Below are positions 47,645-59,163 of a DNA stretch of 64,000 nucleotides, piece by piece. The notes beneath the pieces are model-generated. The model was not told the origin of the DNA and did not search any database. It saw nothing but the letters and a program-made list of their open reading frames with translations. The first letter of the stretch is position 1. The number at the start of each line of letters is the position of its first letter. This DNA is from Sulfuricella sp. GTDB lineage: Bacteria; Pseudomonadota; Gammaproteobacteria; Burkholderiales; Sulfuricellaceae. Where the stretch lies: the NCBI GenBank assembly GCA_023266195.1, contig JAHFRP010000002.1:218779-282778 (forward strand), written 5' to 3'. The position numbers and the translations under genes are program-made.

Positions 47645-48136
47645 TCAGTCTTTTGTCTTCAGCGCCGCCAGCGCACTAAAAGCGTTCTTTTTTTCCAGCT
47701 TGGCCTGGCTGGCATTCGCCTTGGCCTTGCACTCGTCCGGGCTGTGCATGGGCGCCATCGGCAGAGCCAGCAACACCTCGTCCTCGATCAGGGCCAGCAC
47801 GTCCAGCGCGGGATCGGCCTCGATCGCGTCCGTCAGCTCCTCTCCATCCTGGCTTTGCTCGCCTTCGGCCAGTTCCAGCTCGGATTCCACGTCGAGCGGA
47901 TAGACCAGGGCATCGAGGCAGCGTTGGCAGGTGAGCTGCAACTGGCCGCTAATAGCGCAGTCCAGATATAGCTTGCCATTTTCGCCGCGCCTGCCGGCCA
48001 GGATATACTCCAGCTCGCCTTCGCCGGAAAGCAGCAAATCCCGCAGCCTGTCCATGCTCCCAACGGTCACGCGCCCACGCAACGATTCGCCGTTACGTGC
48101 AAATTCCGGGCTATTGATGGCAACCTGTTCAGGCAT
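47645..48136 (-). CDS. yceD: YceD (DUF177) family protein
   Basis: This 163-aa soluble protein, linked in other bacteria to 23S rRNA accumulation and nearly always upstream of rpmF, shows the family core: [39 protein letters not shown] (CxxC, about residues 90-93) and [18 protein letters not shown]. No Shine-Dalgarno is visible before ATG 48136, and a promoter-like pair ends about 12 bp upstream, so the message may be leaderless. It heads the fatty acid operon. Confidence 0.92.
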   Translation of the reverse strand: MPEQVAINSPEFARNGESLRGRVTVGSMDRLRDLLLSGEGELEYILAGRRGENGKLYLDCAISGQLQLTCQRCLDALVYPLDVESELELAEGEQSQDGEELTDAIEADPALDVLALIEDEVLLALPMAPMHSPDECKAKANASQAKLEKKNAFSALAALKTKD

Positions 48137-48147
48137 AAGGCGCGCAT

Positions 48148-48174
48148 GATATAATTTTTAATCTTGACTGTCAA
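48148..48174 (-). promoter_or_regulatory. Sigma70-like promoter for the yceD-rpmF-plsX-fab operon
   Basis: On the minus strand, TTGACA (48174-48169) is followed after 15 bp by TATATC (48153-48148). The -35 is a perfect consensus. The predicted start of transcription, about 48141, would be only some 5 nt upstream of the yceD ATG. Confidence 0.55.
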
Positions 48175-48385
48175 AAAACACGGGCTTCCTTACTCAACAA
48201 TCGGCGGCCCGACAGCCCCAAAACCGGAATCTTGCCCGACCTCGGCATCACCAGGCAAAACGCTAATCTCAAATAAAAAGTTGTGCGTTTTCCTGAAGAC
48301 TGTATTAGCATACGACTAAATCTTGTGTCTTATAGAAGACAAGGCGAAGTCCGACATATTAATTGACATACAGGCAGGCTCCCGC

Positions 48386-49804
<1,419 letters not shown>

Positions 49805-49835
49805 TTTCAACCATTCAAGAACCTTAGGATAGAGC

Positions 49836-51701
49836 ATGGCTAAAGTTTTCATCAGCGACCTGGTACTGCGCGACGGACATCAATCCCTGATTGCAACCCG
49901 CATGCGCACCGAAGACATGCTGCCGATCTGCGCCAAGCTGGACAGCGTCGGCTTCTGGTCGCTGGAAGCCTGGGGCGGCGCGACATTCGACGCCTGCGTC
50001 CGGTTCCTGCGCGAAGACCCGTGGGATCGCCTGAAGAAACTGCGCAAGGCGCTGCCCAATACCCGGATTCAAATGCTGCTGCGCGGCCAGAACCTGCTCG
50101 GCTACCGTAATTACTCCGATGACGTGGTGCGCGCCTTCGTCAAGAAATCGGCCGAAAACGGCGTGGACGTATTCCGCATTTTCGACGCCATGAACGACCT
50201 GCGCAATTTGCGCGTCTCCGTCGAGGCGGTCAAAGCCAGCGGCAAGGTCGCGGAAGGCGCGATCAGCTATACCACCAGCCCGGTCCACGACATTCCCTAT
50301 TTCGTCGGCCTGGCCCGCGAATTCGAAGCGATGGGCTGCGATACGCTTGCCATCAAGGACATGGCCGGCCTGCTCACCCCTGCCGTCACGGCGGAACTGG
50401 TCAAGGCGATCAAGGCCGCGGTGAACCTGCCGATCCATATGCACAGCCACGCCACTTCGGGCCTGTCGGCGATGTGCTTCCTCAAGGCGGTGGAAAACGG
50501 CGCCACCATCCTCGACACCTGCAACTCCGCTTTCGGCGAAGGCGCCAGCCATTCCTCCACGGAAAGCATCGTCGCGGCGCTGGCCGGCACCGAATACGAC
50601 ACCGGCTTGAGCCTGCCGCTGTTGCAGGAAATCACCGCCTATTTCCGCGAAGCGCGCAAGAAATACTGGCAGTTCGAGAGCGCGTTCACCGGCGTGGACA
50701 CTCGCGTCCTGGTCAATCAGGTTCCCGGCGGCATGATCTCCAACCTGTCCAACCAGCTCAAGGAACAAGGCGCGCTGGACAAGATGGACCAGGTGCTGGA
50801 AGAAATTCCGCGGGTACGCGAGGATCTCGGCTTCCCGCCGCTGGTCACGCCGACCTCGCAAATCGTCGGCACCCAGGCGGTGCTGAACGTGCTGACCGGC
50901 GAACGCTACAAATCCGTCACCACCGAAGTAAAAAACTACTTGCAGGGGCGCTACGGCAAGGCGCCGGGCGAAGTCAATTCCCAGGTGCGCAACGTCGCCA
51001 TCGGCAACGCCGAAATCATCGCCTGCCGCCCGGCCGACCTGCTGGAAGACGAGATGGACAAGCTGCGCGGCGAAATCGAAAATGTGGCGAAAAGCGAAGA
51101 GGACATCCTCACCTATGCCATGTTCCCGGAACTGGCCCGCACCTTCCTGCAGGAACGCGCCGCCGGCACGTTGAAGCCGGAGCAACTGTTGCCGATCGGC
51201 ACCAATCTCTCGTGCGGCCCGTTCTACTCGCCCAATGAATTCAACGTCACGCTGCACGGCGAAACGTTCCATATCCACATCGCCGGCTCCGGCCGCCCCG
51301 GCGAAGAGCAGCGCCCCTTCTTCGTTTCGGTCGACGGCGTGCAGGAAGAGGTCATCGTCGAAGCCCTCAATGAGGTGGAGGTATTCGGCGGCATGGGCGG
51401 CATCGTCTCGGGCGGCAGCAGCAAGGCAAAAACCAAGGAAGGCGGCAAGAACGCCGGCGGCAGGCGCCCGCGCCCATCGCACCAGGGCCATGTCACCACC
51501 GCCATGCCCGGCACCATCGTGGACGTCCTGGTCGCCCCCGGCAAGAAGGTCAAGGCCGGCGACCCGGTGCTGGTGATAGAGGCGATGAAAATGGAAAACG
51601 AAGTCCAGGCGCCGATCGGCGGCACGGTGATCAACGTCTGGATCGCCAAGGGCGACAGCGTCACGCCGGACGAAGCATTGGTCGAAATTCAGCCGGAATA
51701 A
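49836..51701 (+). CDS. pycB: Pyruvate carboxylase subunit B (carboxyltransferase plus biotinyl domain)
   Basis: This 621-aa protein transfers CO2 from biotin to pyruvate. The HMGL-like carboxyltransferase barrel starts at [20 protein letters not shown] with metal and substrate residues (D and Q of RDGHQS, Lys in [12 protein letters not shown], His pair in [10 protein letters not shown]). The PYC_OADA domain occupies about residues 300-480. A Lys/Gly-rich linker (about 525-545) leads to the biotinyl domain with [17 protein letters not shown], Lys being the biotinylation site. The same architecture occurs in oxaloacetate decarboxylase alpha, but no beta/gamma membrane subunits are present and a biotin carboxylase is adjacent. 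Confidence 0.92.
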   Translation: MAKVFISDLVLRDGHQSLIATRMRTEDMLPICAKLDSVGFWSLEAWGGATFDACVRFLREDPWDRLKKLRKALPNTRIQMLLRGQNLLGYRNYSDDVVRAFVKKSAENGVDVFRIFDAMNDLRNLRVSVEAVKASGKVAEGAISYTTSPVHDIPYFVGLAREFEAMGCDTLAIKDMAGLLTPAVTAELVKAIKAAVNLPIHMHSHATSGLSAMCFLKAVENGATILDTCNSAFGEGASHSSTESIVAALAGTEYDTGLSLPLLQEITAYFREARKKYWQFESAFTGVDTRVLVNQVPGGMISNLSNQLKEQGALDKMDQVLEEIPRVREDLGFPPLVTPTSQIVGTQAVLNVLTGERYKSVTTEVKNYLQGRYGKAPGEVNSQVRNVAIGNAEIIACRPADLLEDEMDKLRGEIENVAKSEEDILTYAMFPELARTFLQERAAGTLKPEQLLPIGTNLSCGPFYSPNEFNVTLHGETFHIHIAGSGRPGEEQRPFFVSVDGVQEEVIVEALNEVEVFGGMGGIVSGGSSKAKTKEGGKNAGGRRPRPSHQGHVTTAMPGTIVDVLVAPGKKVKAGDPVLVIEAMKMENEVQAPIGGTVINVWIAKGDSVTPDEALVEIQPE

Positions 51702-51765
51702 AAAACAAAGCCTGCGTCCCGAGTCCACAACTCGGGCTCGGCATTCGCCACTTGGAACCTATAAC

Positions 51766-52341
51766 TTGAAACTCATCCTTGCTTCCACCTCCCCTTATCG
51801 GCGCGAACTGCTCGCCCGACTCAAGCTCCCCTTCGAAGTTTGCTCGCCGGAAGTGGACGAAACGCCGCTGCCGGGCGAAGCGCCCGAGCAGACCGCCCAC
51901 CGCCTTGCCATCGCCAAGGCCAAATCGCCGGCAGTCGATTTTCCCGACGCGCTGATCATCGGCTCCGACCAGGTCGCCACGCTCGACGGCCAGCAACTGG
52001 GCAAGCCGCATACGCACGACAACGCCGTCAAGCAGCTGTCCATGATGCGCGGCAGGAGCGTGATCTTTCACACCGCGCTCTGCCTCTACAACAGCCGCAG
52101 CGGCAGCATACAGTCGCAAGTCGTCCCGTTCGAGGTGCACTTTCGCAACTTGAGCGACGATCGGATCGAGCGCTACCTGGTCAAGGAGCAGCCCTACAAC
52201 TGCGCCGGCAGCGCCAAGTCGGAAGGGCTGGGTATCGCCCTGATCGAGAAAATGAGCGGAGACGACCCCAACGCCCTGATCGGGCTGCCGCTGATCGCGC
52301 TGGTGACGATGCTGGAAAACGAAGGCTTGGCCGTCATCTGA
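51766..52341 (+). CDS. maf: Maf-family nucleotide pyrophosphatase (YceF type)
   Basis: This 191-aa Maf/HAM1-superfamily enzyme removes pyrophosphate from modified nucleotides; the YceF branch prefers 7-methyl-GTP. Signature parts: [17 protein letters not shown] at the N-terminus, the catalytic Asp in [13 protein letters not shown] (about residues 66-78), [13 protein letters not shown] and [20 protein letters not shown] with GLP. The start is TTG 51766; no ATG is available before the conserved region. It overlaps the next gene by one base (TGATG). Confidence 0.92.
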   Translation: MKLILASTSPYRRELLARLKLPFEVCSPEVDETPLPGEAPEQTAHRLAIAKAKSPAVDFPDALIIGSDQVATLDGQQLGKPHTHDNAVKQLSMMRGRSVIFHTALCLYNSRSGSIQSQVVPFEVHFRNLSDDRIERYLVKEQPYNCAGSAKSEGLGIALIEKMSGDDPNALIGLPLIALVTMLENEGLAVI

Positions 52342-53060
52342 TGGCTGCCGGCACGCTCTACCTGATCCCCACCACGCTGGGCGAAAGCGCGCTATCGCTG
52401 GTCATTCCCGAAGAGGTGCGCCGAATCGCCGCCGCACTGAGCGTGTTTGTCGCGGAAAACCCCAAGACCGCCCGGCAATTCCTGAAGCTGCTGGAACCGG
52501 CCACGCCGCTGCAGGACATCCAGATTTTCACCCTCGACAAGCACACCCGCCCCGAGCAACTGGAGCAGTTCCTGCAACCGGCCCTATCCGGCAAGGACAT
52601 CGGCCTGGTATCGGAGGCGGGCTGCCCCGCCGTCGCCGATCCCGGCGCCCTGCTGGTACGCCTCGCGCATAAGAAACGGATCAGGGTGGCGCCGCTGGTC
52701 GGGCCGTCCTCGATTCTGCTGGCGCTGATGGCATCGGGCATGAACGGACAAGCCTTCGCGTTCCACGGCTACATCCCGATTCAGAAGGCGGAGCGCTGCA
52801 AAAGGATTACCGAACTGGAGAAAGAATCGGCAAGCCGGAACCAGACCCAGATTTTCATCGAAGCGCCCTACCGCAACCAGCCGCTGCTTGAAGACATCGT
52901 CCAGACCTGCGAACCCGGCACCGAACTGTGCATCGCCACCGACCTGACCCTTGCCACCGAGCAAATCGAAACCCGCACCATCGGCGCCTGGCGCAAGAAC
53001 CTGCCGGACATCAACAAGAAACCGACGATTTTTTTGCTTTATCGGCCACGCGCCAAATAG
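52341..53060 (+). CDS. RsmI-like SAM-dependent (tetrapyrrole-methylase fold) methyltransferase
   Basis: This 239-aa protein starts with GTLYLIPTTLGESALSLVIP and contains DIGLVSEAGCPAVADPGALL, PLVGPSSILLALMASGMNGQ and FIEAPYRNQPLLEDIVQTC. These are the conserved blocks of the RsmI/COG0313 group, which 2'-O-methylates C1402 of 16S rRNA in E. coli. Its N-terminal motif differs from canonical RsmI (LYVVATPIGN), so it is more likely the second, uncharacterised COG0313 paralog common in betaproteobacteria. It is translationally coupled to maf. Confidence 0.85.
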   Translation: MAAGTLYLIPTTLGESALSLVIPEEVRRIAAALSVFVAENPKTARQFLKLLEPATPLQDIQIFTLDKHTRPEQLEQFLQPALSGKDIGLVSEAGCPAVADPGALLVRLAHKKRIRVAPLVGPSSILLALMASGMNGQAFAFHGYIPIQKAERCKRITELEKESASRNQTQIFIEAPYRNQPLLEDIVQTCEPGTELCIATDLTLATEQIETRTIGAWRKNLPDINKKPTIFLLYRPRAK

Positions 53061-53119
53061 TTGCCGCCCATCAAGCCAGGGGCAGCGCGGCGCGACGCCG
53101 TCAACTTTTCCGCGGGCAT

Positions 53120-53362
53120 TTAGCGCCAGACTTCTTCGAACGACGAAATCCAGTCCAGCCGAATTTCGTCCTCGCCGCCGTCTTCGCGGCGAAATTTCAG
53201 CCACTCCGCACCATTGCGGGTGGCCACGTCCAACGGCAGCACCCGCTCCGCCCTGTCCTGCCCCGCCTGGTTGTATCGCAGTCTCAGCGGAATCCGGCGC
53301 AGCACGCTGAATTCCAGCCGTTCGTGCAGGATGCAGGCAATCGGCTGGTAAATCTCGGCCAC
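53120..53362 (-). CDS. Rho-binding antiterminator (Rof/YaeO)-like protein
   Basis: An 80-aa frame read from GTG 53362 begins VAEIYQPIACILHERLEFSV and continues with RRIPLRLRYNQAGQDRAERV, DVATRNGAEWLKF and IRLDWISSFEEVWR. The YQPI-C...LE pattern and short SH3/Sm-like beta layout match Rof-type proteins that inhibit Rho. The GTG is 2 nt past the sppA stop, so translation is probably coupled. The frame is open further upstream inside sppA, but that part is antisense-frame noise. The family call is by motif memory. Confidence 0.65.
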   Translation of the reverse strand: MAEIYQPIACILHERLEFSVLRRIPLRLRYNQAGQDRAERVLPLDVATRNGAEWLKFRREDGGEDEIRLDWISSFEEVWR

Positions 53363-53364
53363 GA

Positions 53365-54309
53365 TCAGCGCAATGCCATGCCTGTCGTTTTCGCCAGCGG
53401 GTTGACGAAACTCGCCGCGGCGGCGCCGAAACGCTTGGCGAAGCGCTCGGCCAGGCCTTCCTGCGGCGTGAAGTCGACGATATCCTCGGCCTTGATCACT
53501 TCCCGCGCCACGTAGTCCGCGCTGCCGATCGCGTCGGCCAGGCCGAGCTGGATGCTTTTTTCGCCGCTCCAAATGAGTCCGCTGAACATTTCCGGCGTTT
53601 CCTTCAGGCGCTTGCCCCGCCCCTGGCGTACCACAGCGATGAATTGCTGGTGGATTTCGTTCAGCATTTTCTGGGCGTATTCCCTCTGTGTCTCGTTCAT
53701 CGGCGAGAACGGATCGAGAAATCCCTTATTCTCTCCCGCCGTCAACAGGCGGCGCTCGACCCCGAGTTTCTGCATCGTGCCGGTGAAGCCGAAACCGTCC
53801 ATCAGCACGCCGATGGAGCCGACGAGGCTGGCCTTGTCGACGTAAATGCGGTCGGCGGCGACGGCCGCATAATAGCCGCCCGAGGCGCAGATATCCTCGA
53901 CCACCGCGTAAAGTGGAATGTTCGGGTACTTTGCTTTCAAACGGCGGATTTCGTCGTTGATGTAGCCGGCCTGCACCGGGCTGCCGCCGGGGCTGTCGAT
54001 CAGCAGGATAATGCCCTGGGTGCCCTTGTCCTTGAACGCCTCGCGCAGCCCGCCAATCACCCGGTCGGCATCGGTTTCCCCGCCTGCGGCGATGACGCCG
54101 CGCAGCTCCACCAGCGCGGTGTGCTTGCCGGTAAGCGGCACCTCGCCCTTGTTGAACCAGCCCATGACCGCGAACAGCACGATAAACAGGAAGATGAAGG
54201 TCAGCATCCGGAAGAAAATCGTCCATTGCCGCGCCCGGCGTTGTTCCTGCAAGGCGGACAGCGCCAGTTTCTCCAGGGTTTGCCGTTCCCAGCTTTCGGG
54301 GTCAGCCAT
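53365..54309 (-). CDS. sppA: Signal peptide peptidase SppA (S49 family)
   Basis: This 314-aa membrane-anchored serine protease degrades leftover signal peptides. I choose ATG 54309 because AAAGG sits 6 nt upstream; the frame extends to 54357. One TM helix (about residues 30-50, FFRMLTFIFLFIVLFAVMGW) is followed by the protease core with IILLIDSPGGSPVQAGYI, catalytic Ser in EDICASGGYYAAVAADRIY and the Lys probably in ENKGFLDPFSPM. It is the short, half-length form. It lies 40 bp after an HAD phosphatase gene. Confidence 0.93.
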   Translation of the reverse strand: MADPESWERQTLEKLALSALQEQRRARQWTIFFRMLTFIFLFIVLFAVMGWFNKGEVPLTGKHTALVELRGVIAAGGETDADRVIGGLREAFKDKGTQGIILLIDSPGGSPVQAGYINDEIRRLKAKYPNIPLYAVVEDICASGGYYAAVAADRIYVDKASLVGSIGVLMDGFGFTGTMQKLGVERRLLTAGENKGFLDPFSPMNETQREYAQKMLNEIHQQFIAVVRQGRGKRLKETPEMFSGLIWSGEKSIQLGLADAIGSADYVAREVIKAEDIVDFTPQEGLAERFAKRFGAAAASFVNPLAKTTGMALR

Positions 54310-54349
54310 GGTCATCCTTTCAATGTCATAATCGGTTTGAATTTTAACA

Positions 54350-55006
54350 TCAGGCATGAAGGCTTAGCCACCTGCCCAGTTCGCCGAAATCCCCGGCACA
54401 GGCGAGCGGCGACAGCGCCATCAGGTTTTCCCGCGGATGCGCGCCATAGCTGGCGCCAACCGCCGCCACACCGGCATTCTGCGCCATTTGCAGGTCGTGG
54501 CTGGTATCGCCGATCATCAGGGTGCGCGCCGGCGTTACGCCGAATTCGTCCATGAGTTCCAGCAGCATGCAAGGGTGCGGCTTGGAAAAACATTCGTCGG
54601 TGCAACGCGAGCCATGAAAATATCGCCCCAGGCCGGTCTGCTGAAGCACGCTGTCCAGGCCGCGCCGCCCCTTGCCGGTCGCTATGGCAAGAAAAAATCC
54701 CTCGCCGTGCAGCGCCGCGATGGTCTCGGCCACGCCGTCGAACAAGGGAATCTCCGCATCCCGCGACAAATAATGGTGGCGATAGCGCTCGACCAACGCC
54801 GCGTAGTCGGAACCGGGCAGCGCGGGAAACAGCGCCGCAATCGCCTCGTTCAGCCCCAGCCCGATAATGTGCCTCGCCTCGCCGTCGCTTGGCGCCGTCA
54901 AGCCGAGATCCCGGCTGGCGCTCTGGATCGAGAACGCGATGGCCCCCGCCGAATCCATCAGCGTGCCGTCCCAGTCGAATACCAGTAAATCGAATTGCTT
55001 GGGCAT
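54350..55006 (-). CDS. HAD-family phosphatase (Gph-like)
   Basis: This 218-aa haloacid dehalogenase-type hydrolase has motif I LLVFDWDGTLMDS (D12 and D14 region), motif II in FLAIATGKGR, Lys of motif III in CFSKPHPCMLLEL and motif IV in TLMIGDTSHDLQMA. The helical cap has the phosphoglycolate-phosphatase-like length. Actual substrate is unknown; phosphoglycolate and similar sugar phosphates are candidates. It sits between rluC and sppA, an arrangement typical of betaproteobacteria. Confidence 0.9.
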   Translation of the reverse strand: MPKQFDLLVFDWDGTLMDSAGAIAFSIQSASRDLGLTAPSDGEARHIIGLGLNEAIAALFPALPGSDYAALVERYRHHYLSRDAEIPLFDGVAETIAALHGEGFFLAIATGKGRRGLDSVLQQTGLGRYFHGSRCTDECFSKPHPCMLLELMDEFGVTPARTLMIGDTSHDLQMAQNAGVAAVGASYGAHPRENLMALSPLACAGDFGELGRWLSLHA

Positions 55007-55008
55007 AA

Positions 55009-55965
55009 TTAAGTTATTACGGATTCCAGGCTCCGCAAGAAGGACTCCAGCTCGTCTGGCAGCGGCGCTTCCAGGCAGAGCATCTCGCCGGTCAGCGGGT
55101 GTTTGAAGGCCAGCCGGCGAGCATGCAGGAACATGCGTTTCAAGCCGAGCTTTTGCAGCGCCTTATTGAGCGGAAAATCGCCGTACTTGTCGTCGCCCGC
55201 GATCGGAAAATCCAGATGTGCCAGATGCACGCGGATTTGATGGGTGCGCCCGGTTTTGAGTTCCGCCTCGAGCAAACTGAATTCCGCCCAGATTTTCTGC
55301 AGGGTGAAAATCGTATGCGCCGACTGGCCTTCTTCGCTCACCCTGACCCGGCGCTCGCCGGCAGGCGTCAGGTACTTGTGCAGGGGAAATCGCACCTGCT
55401 GCCTGGCATTGCGCCAGACACCGCGGACCAGGGCGAAATAGCGTTTTTCCGTTTCGCCATCGCGCATGGCCCGATGCATTTCGGTCAATGCGCTGCGTTT
55501 CTTTGCCAGCAGCAGCACGCCGGAAGTCTCCCGGTCCAGCCGGTGGACCAGCTCAAGAAACTTGAATTCCGGGTGCTCCAGGCGCAGTTGCTCGATTACG
55601 CCGCGGCTCACGCCGCTGCCGCCGTGCACCGCGATGCCGGCCGGCTTGTCGATCGCCAGCAGGGCGTCGTCCTGATACAGGATATGGCGGGAAAGCTGCG
55701 GCGCGGGCGAGCTCCACGCCTCTCCACCAGCGGCCGGCTGGGCCGTGCGTATCGGCGGGATGCGCAGCACGTCGCCGGTTTGCAGGCGGCAGGTGGCGTC
55801 GATGCGTTTGCTGTTGACGCGCACCTCCCCGCTACGCAGGATGCGGTAGATGTGGCTTTTCGGAACCCCCTTCAGGTGTTTGAACAGGAAATTATCGATG
55901 CGCTGGGATTCGCCATTTTCATCGATTGTGATCCACGATACAGATTCTTTGCTTATCTCATTCAA
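55009..55965 (-). CDS. rluC: 23S rRNA pseudouridine synthase RluC
   Basis: This 318-aa RNA-modifying enzyme, specific in E. coli for U955/2504/2580, has an N-terminal S4 RNA-binding domain (about residues 20-85: RIDNFLFKHLKGVPKSHIYR). The RluA-type catalytic domain has the nucleophile Asp in FLELVHRLDRETSGVLLLAK (about residue 144), followed by LKTGRTHQIRVHLAHLDFPI. It is transcribed divergently from rne, the conserved rne-rluC arrangement in many proteobacteria. Confidence 0.94.
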   Translation of the reverse strand: MNEISKESVSWITIDENGESQRIDNFLFKHLKGVPKSHIYRILRSGEVRVNSKRIDATCRLQTGDVLRIPPIRTAQPAAGGEAWSSPAPQLSRHILYQDDALLAIDKPAGIAVHGGSGVSRGVIEQLRLEHPEFKFLELVHRLDRETSGVLLLAKKRSALTEMHRAMRDGETEKRYFALVRGVWRNARQQVRFPLHKYLTPAGERRVRVSEEGQSAHTIFTLQKIWAEFSLLEAELKTGRTHQIRVHLAHLDFPIAGDDKYGDFPLNKALQKLGLKRMFLHARRLAFKHPLTGEMLCLEAPLPDELESFLRSLESVIT

Positions 55966-56323
55966 TTTGCTTATACTTCGTGTTTGCGCTGGGTGAAACG
56001 GCCCCGAAATCCGCCGTTGCCAAGGCGATTCATGGACACCGGATTCAGAATCGGCCGCTACCAGCCAAAAAATCCTGTTGGTTAATTTCGCTCACCACAA
56101 CAAAGTAGCGATAGTAAACGAATTGCGCGCTCGAAGCACTTACAGATTTCCGGTCTCGTCGTTTAGGCGGGCCCCAGATAATGACAAATCCGCACCTCAG
56201 GCTTGATTTTTTACCGTAAATATAGCGAATCTTATCATTTACATAGCTCGTTCAATATTACGCCAGCCAGTTTAGCGTAGCGGTTTGTCTCCCCGTGTGA
56301 AAAGAGCGCGGGAGAATAAAATA
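55966..56323. promoter_or_regulatory. Divergent rluC/rne intergenic region and rne 5' leader (358 bp)
   Basis: No gene is visible. The right half is AT-rich (about 56195-56265, TTTTTTACCGTAAATATAGC) and should contain the rne promoter and part of its leader. In E. coli the rne leader is the site of autoregulation; whether this one folds similarly cannot be judged by eye. No convincing -35/-10 pair could be fixed. Confidence 0.45.
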
Positions 56324-59104
56324 ATGAAACGCATGTTGTTTAATGCGACGCAGGCCGAAGAGCTGCGCGTCGCCATCGTCGAAGGTCAAAAGCTCGTTGA
56401 CCTCGACATCGAATCAGCCGGTAAAGAGCAGCGTAAAAGCAACATCTACAAGGGCGTCATCACCCGCATCGAACCCAGCCTGGAAGCCGCCTTCGTCGAT
56501 TACGGCACCGACCGGCACGGCTTTCTCCCGTTCAAGGAAATCTCCCGCAGCAACTTCCTCAACGCGGAAAGCGTGGACGTCTCCCGCGCCCGTATCCAGG
56601 ACGTCCTGAAAGAAGGCCAGGAGCTGATCGTACAGGTCGAGAAGGACGAACGCGGCAACAAGGGCGCCGCCCTCACCACCTTCATCAGCCTGGCCGGCCG
56701 CTATCTGGTCCTGATGCCCAACAACCCGCGCGGCGGCGGCGTTTCGCGCCGCATCGAAGGCGAAGAGCGCAACGAGCTGCGCGACATCATGGCTCAGCTC
56801 GACGTTCCCGCCGGCATGAGCATCATCGCCCGCACCGCCGGCATCGGGCGTTCGCAGGAAGAGCTGCAATGGGATCTGAACTACCTGATGCAGCTGTGGC
56901 GCGCGATCGAAAACGCCTCGCAACAGCAAAGCGGCGCCTTCCTGATCTACCAGGAAGGCAGCCTGGTGATCCGCGCCATCCGCGACCTTTTCCAGCCGGA
57001 TATCGGCGAGATCCTGATCGACACTGAAGCCGTCTACGACCAGGCCGTGCAGTTCATGAGCCACGTCATGCCCAACAACGTGAACAAGGTCAAGCTGTAC
57101 CGCGACAACGTGCCGCTGTTCTCGCGCTTCCAGATCGAACACCAGATCGAGACCGCTTTTGCGCGCGAGGTCGGCCTGCCCTCCGGCGGCGCCATCGTGA
57201 TCGACCATACGGAAGCCCTGGTTTCGGTGGACGTCAACTCCGCCCGCGCCACGCGCGGCTCCGACATCGAACAGACCGCCTTCAACACCAATCTCGAAGC
57301 CGCCGACGAAGTGGCGCGCCAATTGCGCCTGCGCGACCTGGGCGGCCTGGTGGTGATCGACTTCATCGACATGGAGAGCACCCGCAACCAGCGCGAGGTG
57401 GAAAATCGCCTGCGCGACGCCCTGCACCATGACCGCGCCCGCGTCCAGACCGGCAAGATTTCCCGCTTCGGCCTGCTCGAACTGTCGCGCCAGCGCCTGC
57501 AGCCCTCGCTGGGCGAGACCAGCCATATCGGCTGCCCGCGCTGCAACGGCACCGGCCATATTCGCGGCACCGAATCCTCCGCCCTGCACATCCTGCGCAT
57601 CCTTCAGGAAGAGGCGATGAAGGACAACACCGCCGCAGTCCACGTTCAGGTGCCGGTGGACGTCGCCACTTTCCTGCTCAATGAAAAACGCGGCGAAATC
57701 CACGAAATCGAAACGCGGTTCCGGACCGGCATCACACTGATCCCGAACATCCATATGGAAACGCCGAACTATTCCATCATCCGGCGCCGTCACGAGGAAT
57801 TAGGCGGCGAAGACATGCCCAGCTACCGCATGGTGGACCAGCCGGCAGACGCGGACGAAGAAAAAACCGCGTCGGCGGAAGCCAAGCCACAGCGCCAGCT
57901 GGCCGCCGTGCGCGGCATCACGCCGGCGCAACCGGCACCGATCGTCGCCGAGAACAAGGAAAAAGAAACGCAGACCTGGCTGGGCAAGATCAAGGGCTGG
58001 TTCCAGAATCTGGGCGCAGCCAAGGAAGAAGAGGTCGTCAAGCCCAAGCCGCGCCCGGCAAGAAACGAAAAACGCCGCGAACCGCGCGAACCCCGGCGCG
58101 GCGATGGCGAACGCGGCGAATCCCGGCGCGGCGAAAGCCATAACGGCGAGCGTAACGGAGGACGTGCGGAGGGCCGCGGCGGAGAACGCGGCGAGAGTCG
58201 TGAACGCAATGAAGGTCGCGGCGGAGAACGCAACGAAGGCCGTGAGCGCGGCGAACGAGGCGAGAATCGTGGCGGCCAAAAACAACGCGGCCCCCAGCCA
58301 TCGATGAAGAAAGAAGCGGCAACGGAAGCCGCCCCGGTTGCCGTCACCGCCGCTCCGGCGGAAAGAACCGGCGAAAGCGAAGCGCAGGAGCCTCGCAGCA
58401 GGCGCGGTCGGCGCGGTGGCCGGCGCGAACGCGGTGAGCGTGGCGAACGTCAGGAATCGCCGCGCAACGTTGCGGAAGACGCGGAAAGCCAGGCCGTTGT
58501 CGCGGTCGAAGCGTCTGCTCCCGTAGCTGCAACCCGACAAGCGGCGGAAATTGCTCCGGCACAAGAGGCAGTTGCAGAACCCGTGCAGGAAGCAATTGCG
58601 GCGGCAGTTGAAACGATTACCGCCCCGACAGCCGAGCCGGCAATTGAGATAAAAGCGGAAACACCGCCAGCCGTTGAGGCAGCGTCGGAGACGCCTGCTC
58701 AGCCGGTGGTTGCGGCAGAGCCCGAGACGCCCGTCCAGCCGGCGGCCGCGGGGAAAACTGCGGCAGCATTGCCGGTAGCTCAGTCAGAACCCGTTGCAGC
58801 GGTTAAAGTTGAAGCAGTGCCCGTCGCTACAGTTCCGGCGGAAGCGATTACAGCCGCACCGGCTGCCATCGCCGAAGCCACGCAAGAGCCCACCAGCAAG
58901 CCGCGTGCTCCACGCCGCCGCGCACCTGCTGCTGAGCAATCCGCCAGCGGCTTGGTCCAGGTCGAAACCAGCCAGGACAGAATCAAGCCGGTTGCGGTTG
59001 AAGCAGCGCAAGCCGGCGAGCCGAAACCCCGTACGCGCCGCGCTCCGCGCCCGAAAATCGTGGCGGAAAGCACGCCGCTGGTTCAGATCGAAACGCGCAA
59101 GTAA
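56324..59104 (+). CDS. rne: Ribonuclease E
   Basis: This endoribonuclease is the core of mRNA turnover and rRNA/tRNA processing (926 aa). ATG 56324 gives [20 protein letters not shown], with GGGAG upstream. The S1 domain spans about residues 36-118. Catalytic Asp303 ([11 protein letters not shown]) and Asp346 ([10 protein letters not shown]) fall at exactly the E. coli positions, as do zinc-link Cys404 and Cys407 (CPRCNGTGH). From about residue 510 the tail is disordered: an Arg/Gly/Glu repeat region ([20 protein letters not shown], about 585-660) and an Ala/Glu/Pro/Val-rich stretch, ending in basic RTRRAPRPK. The tail should bind RNA and partners. A strong terminator follows. Confidence 0.96.
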   Translation: MKRMLFNATQAEELRVAIVEGQKLVDLDIESAGKEQRKSNIYKGVITRIEPSLEAAFVDYGTDRHGFLPFKEISRSNFLNAESVDVSRARIQDVLKEGQELIVQVEKDERGNKGAALTTFISLAGRYLVLMPNNPRGGGVSRRIEGEERNELRDIMAQLDVPAGMSIIARTAGIGRSQEELQWDLNYLMQLWRAIENASQQQSGAFLIYQEGSLVIRAIRDLFQPDIGEILIDTEAVYDQAVQFMSHVMPNNVNKVKLYRDNVPLFSRFQIEHQIETAFAREVGLPSGGAIVIDHTEALVSVDVNSARATRGSDIEQTAFNTNLEAADEVARQLRLRDLGGLVVIDFIDMESTRNQREVENRLRDALHHDRARVQTGKISRFGLLELSRQRLQPSLGETSHIGCPRCNGTGHIRGTESSALHILRILQEEAMKDNTAAVHVQVPVDVATFLLNEKRGEIHEIETRFRTGITLIPNIHMETPNYSIIRRRHEELGGEDMPSYRMVDQPADADEEKTASAEAKPQRQLAAVRGITPAQPAPIVAENKEKETQTWLGKIKGWFQNLGAAKEEEVVKPKPRPARNEKRREPREPRRGDGERGESRRGESHNGERNGGRAEGRGGERGESRERNEGRGGERNEGRERGERGENRGGQKQRGPQPSMKKEAATEAAPVAVTAAPAERTGESEAQEPRSRRGRRGGRRERGERGERQESPRNVAEDAESQAVVAVEASAPVAATRQAAEIAPAQEAVAEPVQEAIAAAVETITAPTAEPAIEIKAETPPAVEAASETPAQPVVAAEPETPVQPAAAGKTAAALPVAQSEPVAAVKVEAVPVATVPAEAITAAPAAIAEATQEPTSKPRAPRRRAPAAEQSASGLVQVETSQDRIKPVAVEAAQAGEPKPRTRRAPRPKIVAESTPLVQIETRK

Positions 59105-59122
59105 ATCCGCTAGTCGACCATG

Positions 59123-59153
59123 AGAAACGCCGGCCTTAAAAGCCGGCGTTTCT
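59123..59153. terminator. Bidirectional terminator between rne and the tyrosine phosphatase gene
   Basis: AGAAACGCCGGC (59123-59134) pairs perfectly with GCCGGCGTTTCT (59142-59153) around CTTAAAA. The AAA/TTT edges suit termination from both sides. It lies 18 bp after the rne stop and 10 bp from the convergent phosphatase stop. Confidence 0.85.
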
Positions 59154-59163
59154 GCTTGAACGT

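Noticed and set aside
49836-51701. Oxaloacetate decarboxylase alpha subunit of a sodium pump
   Set aside because: No beta or gamma membrane subunit is present, and a biotin carboxylase gene is directly upstream, so pyruvate carboxylase subunit B is the better call.
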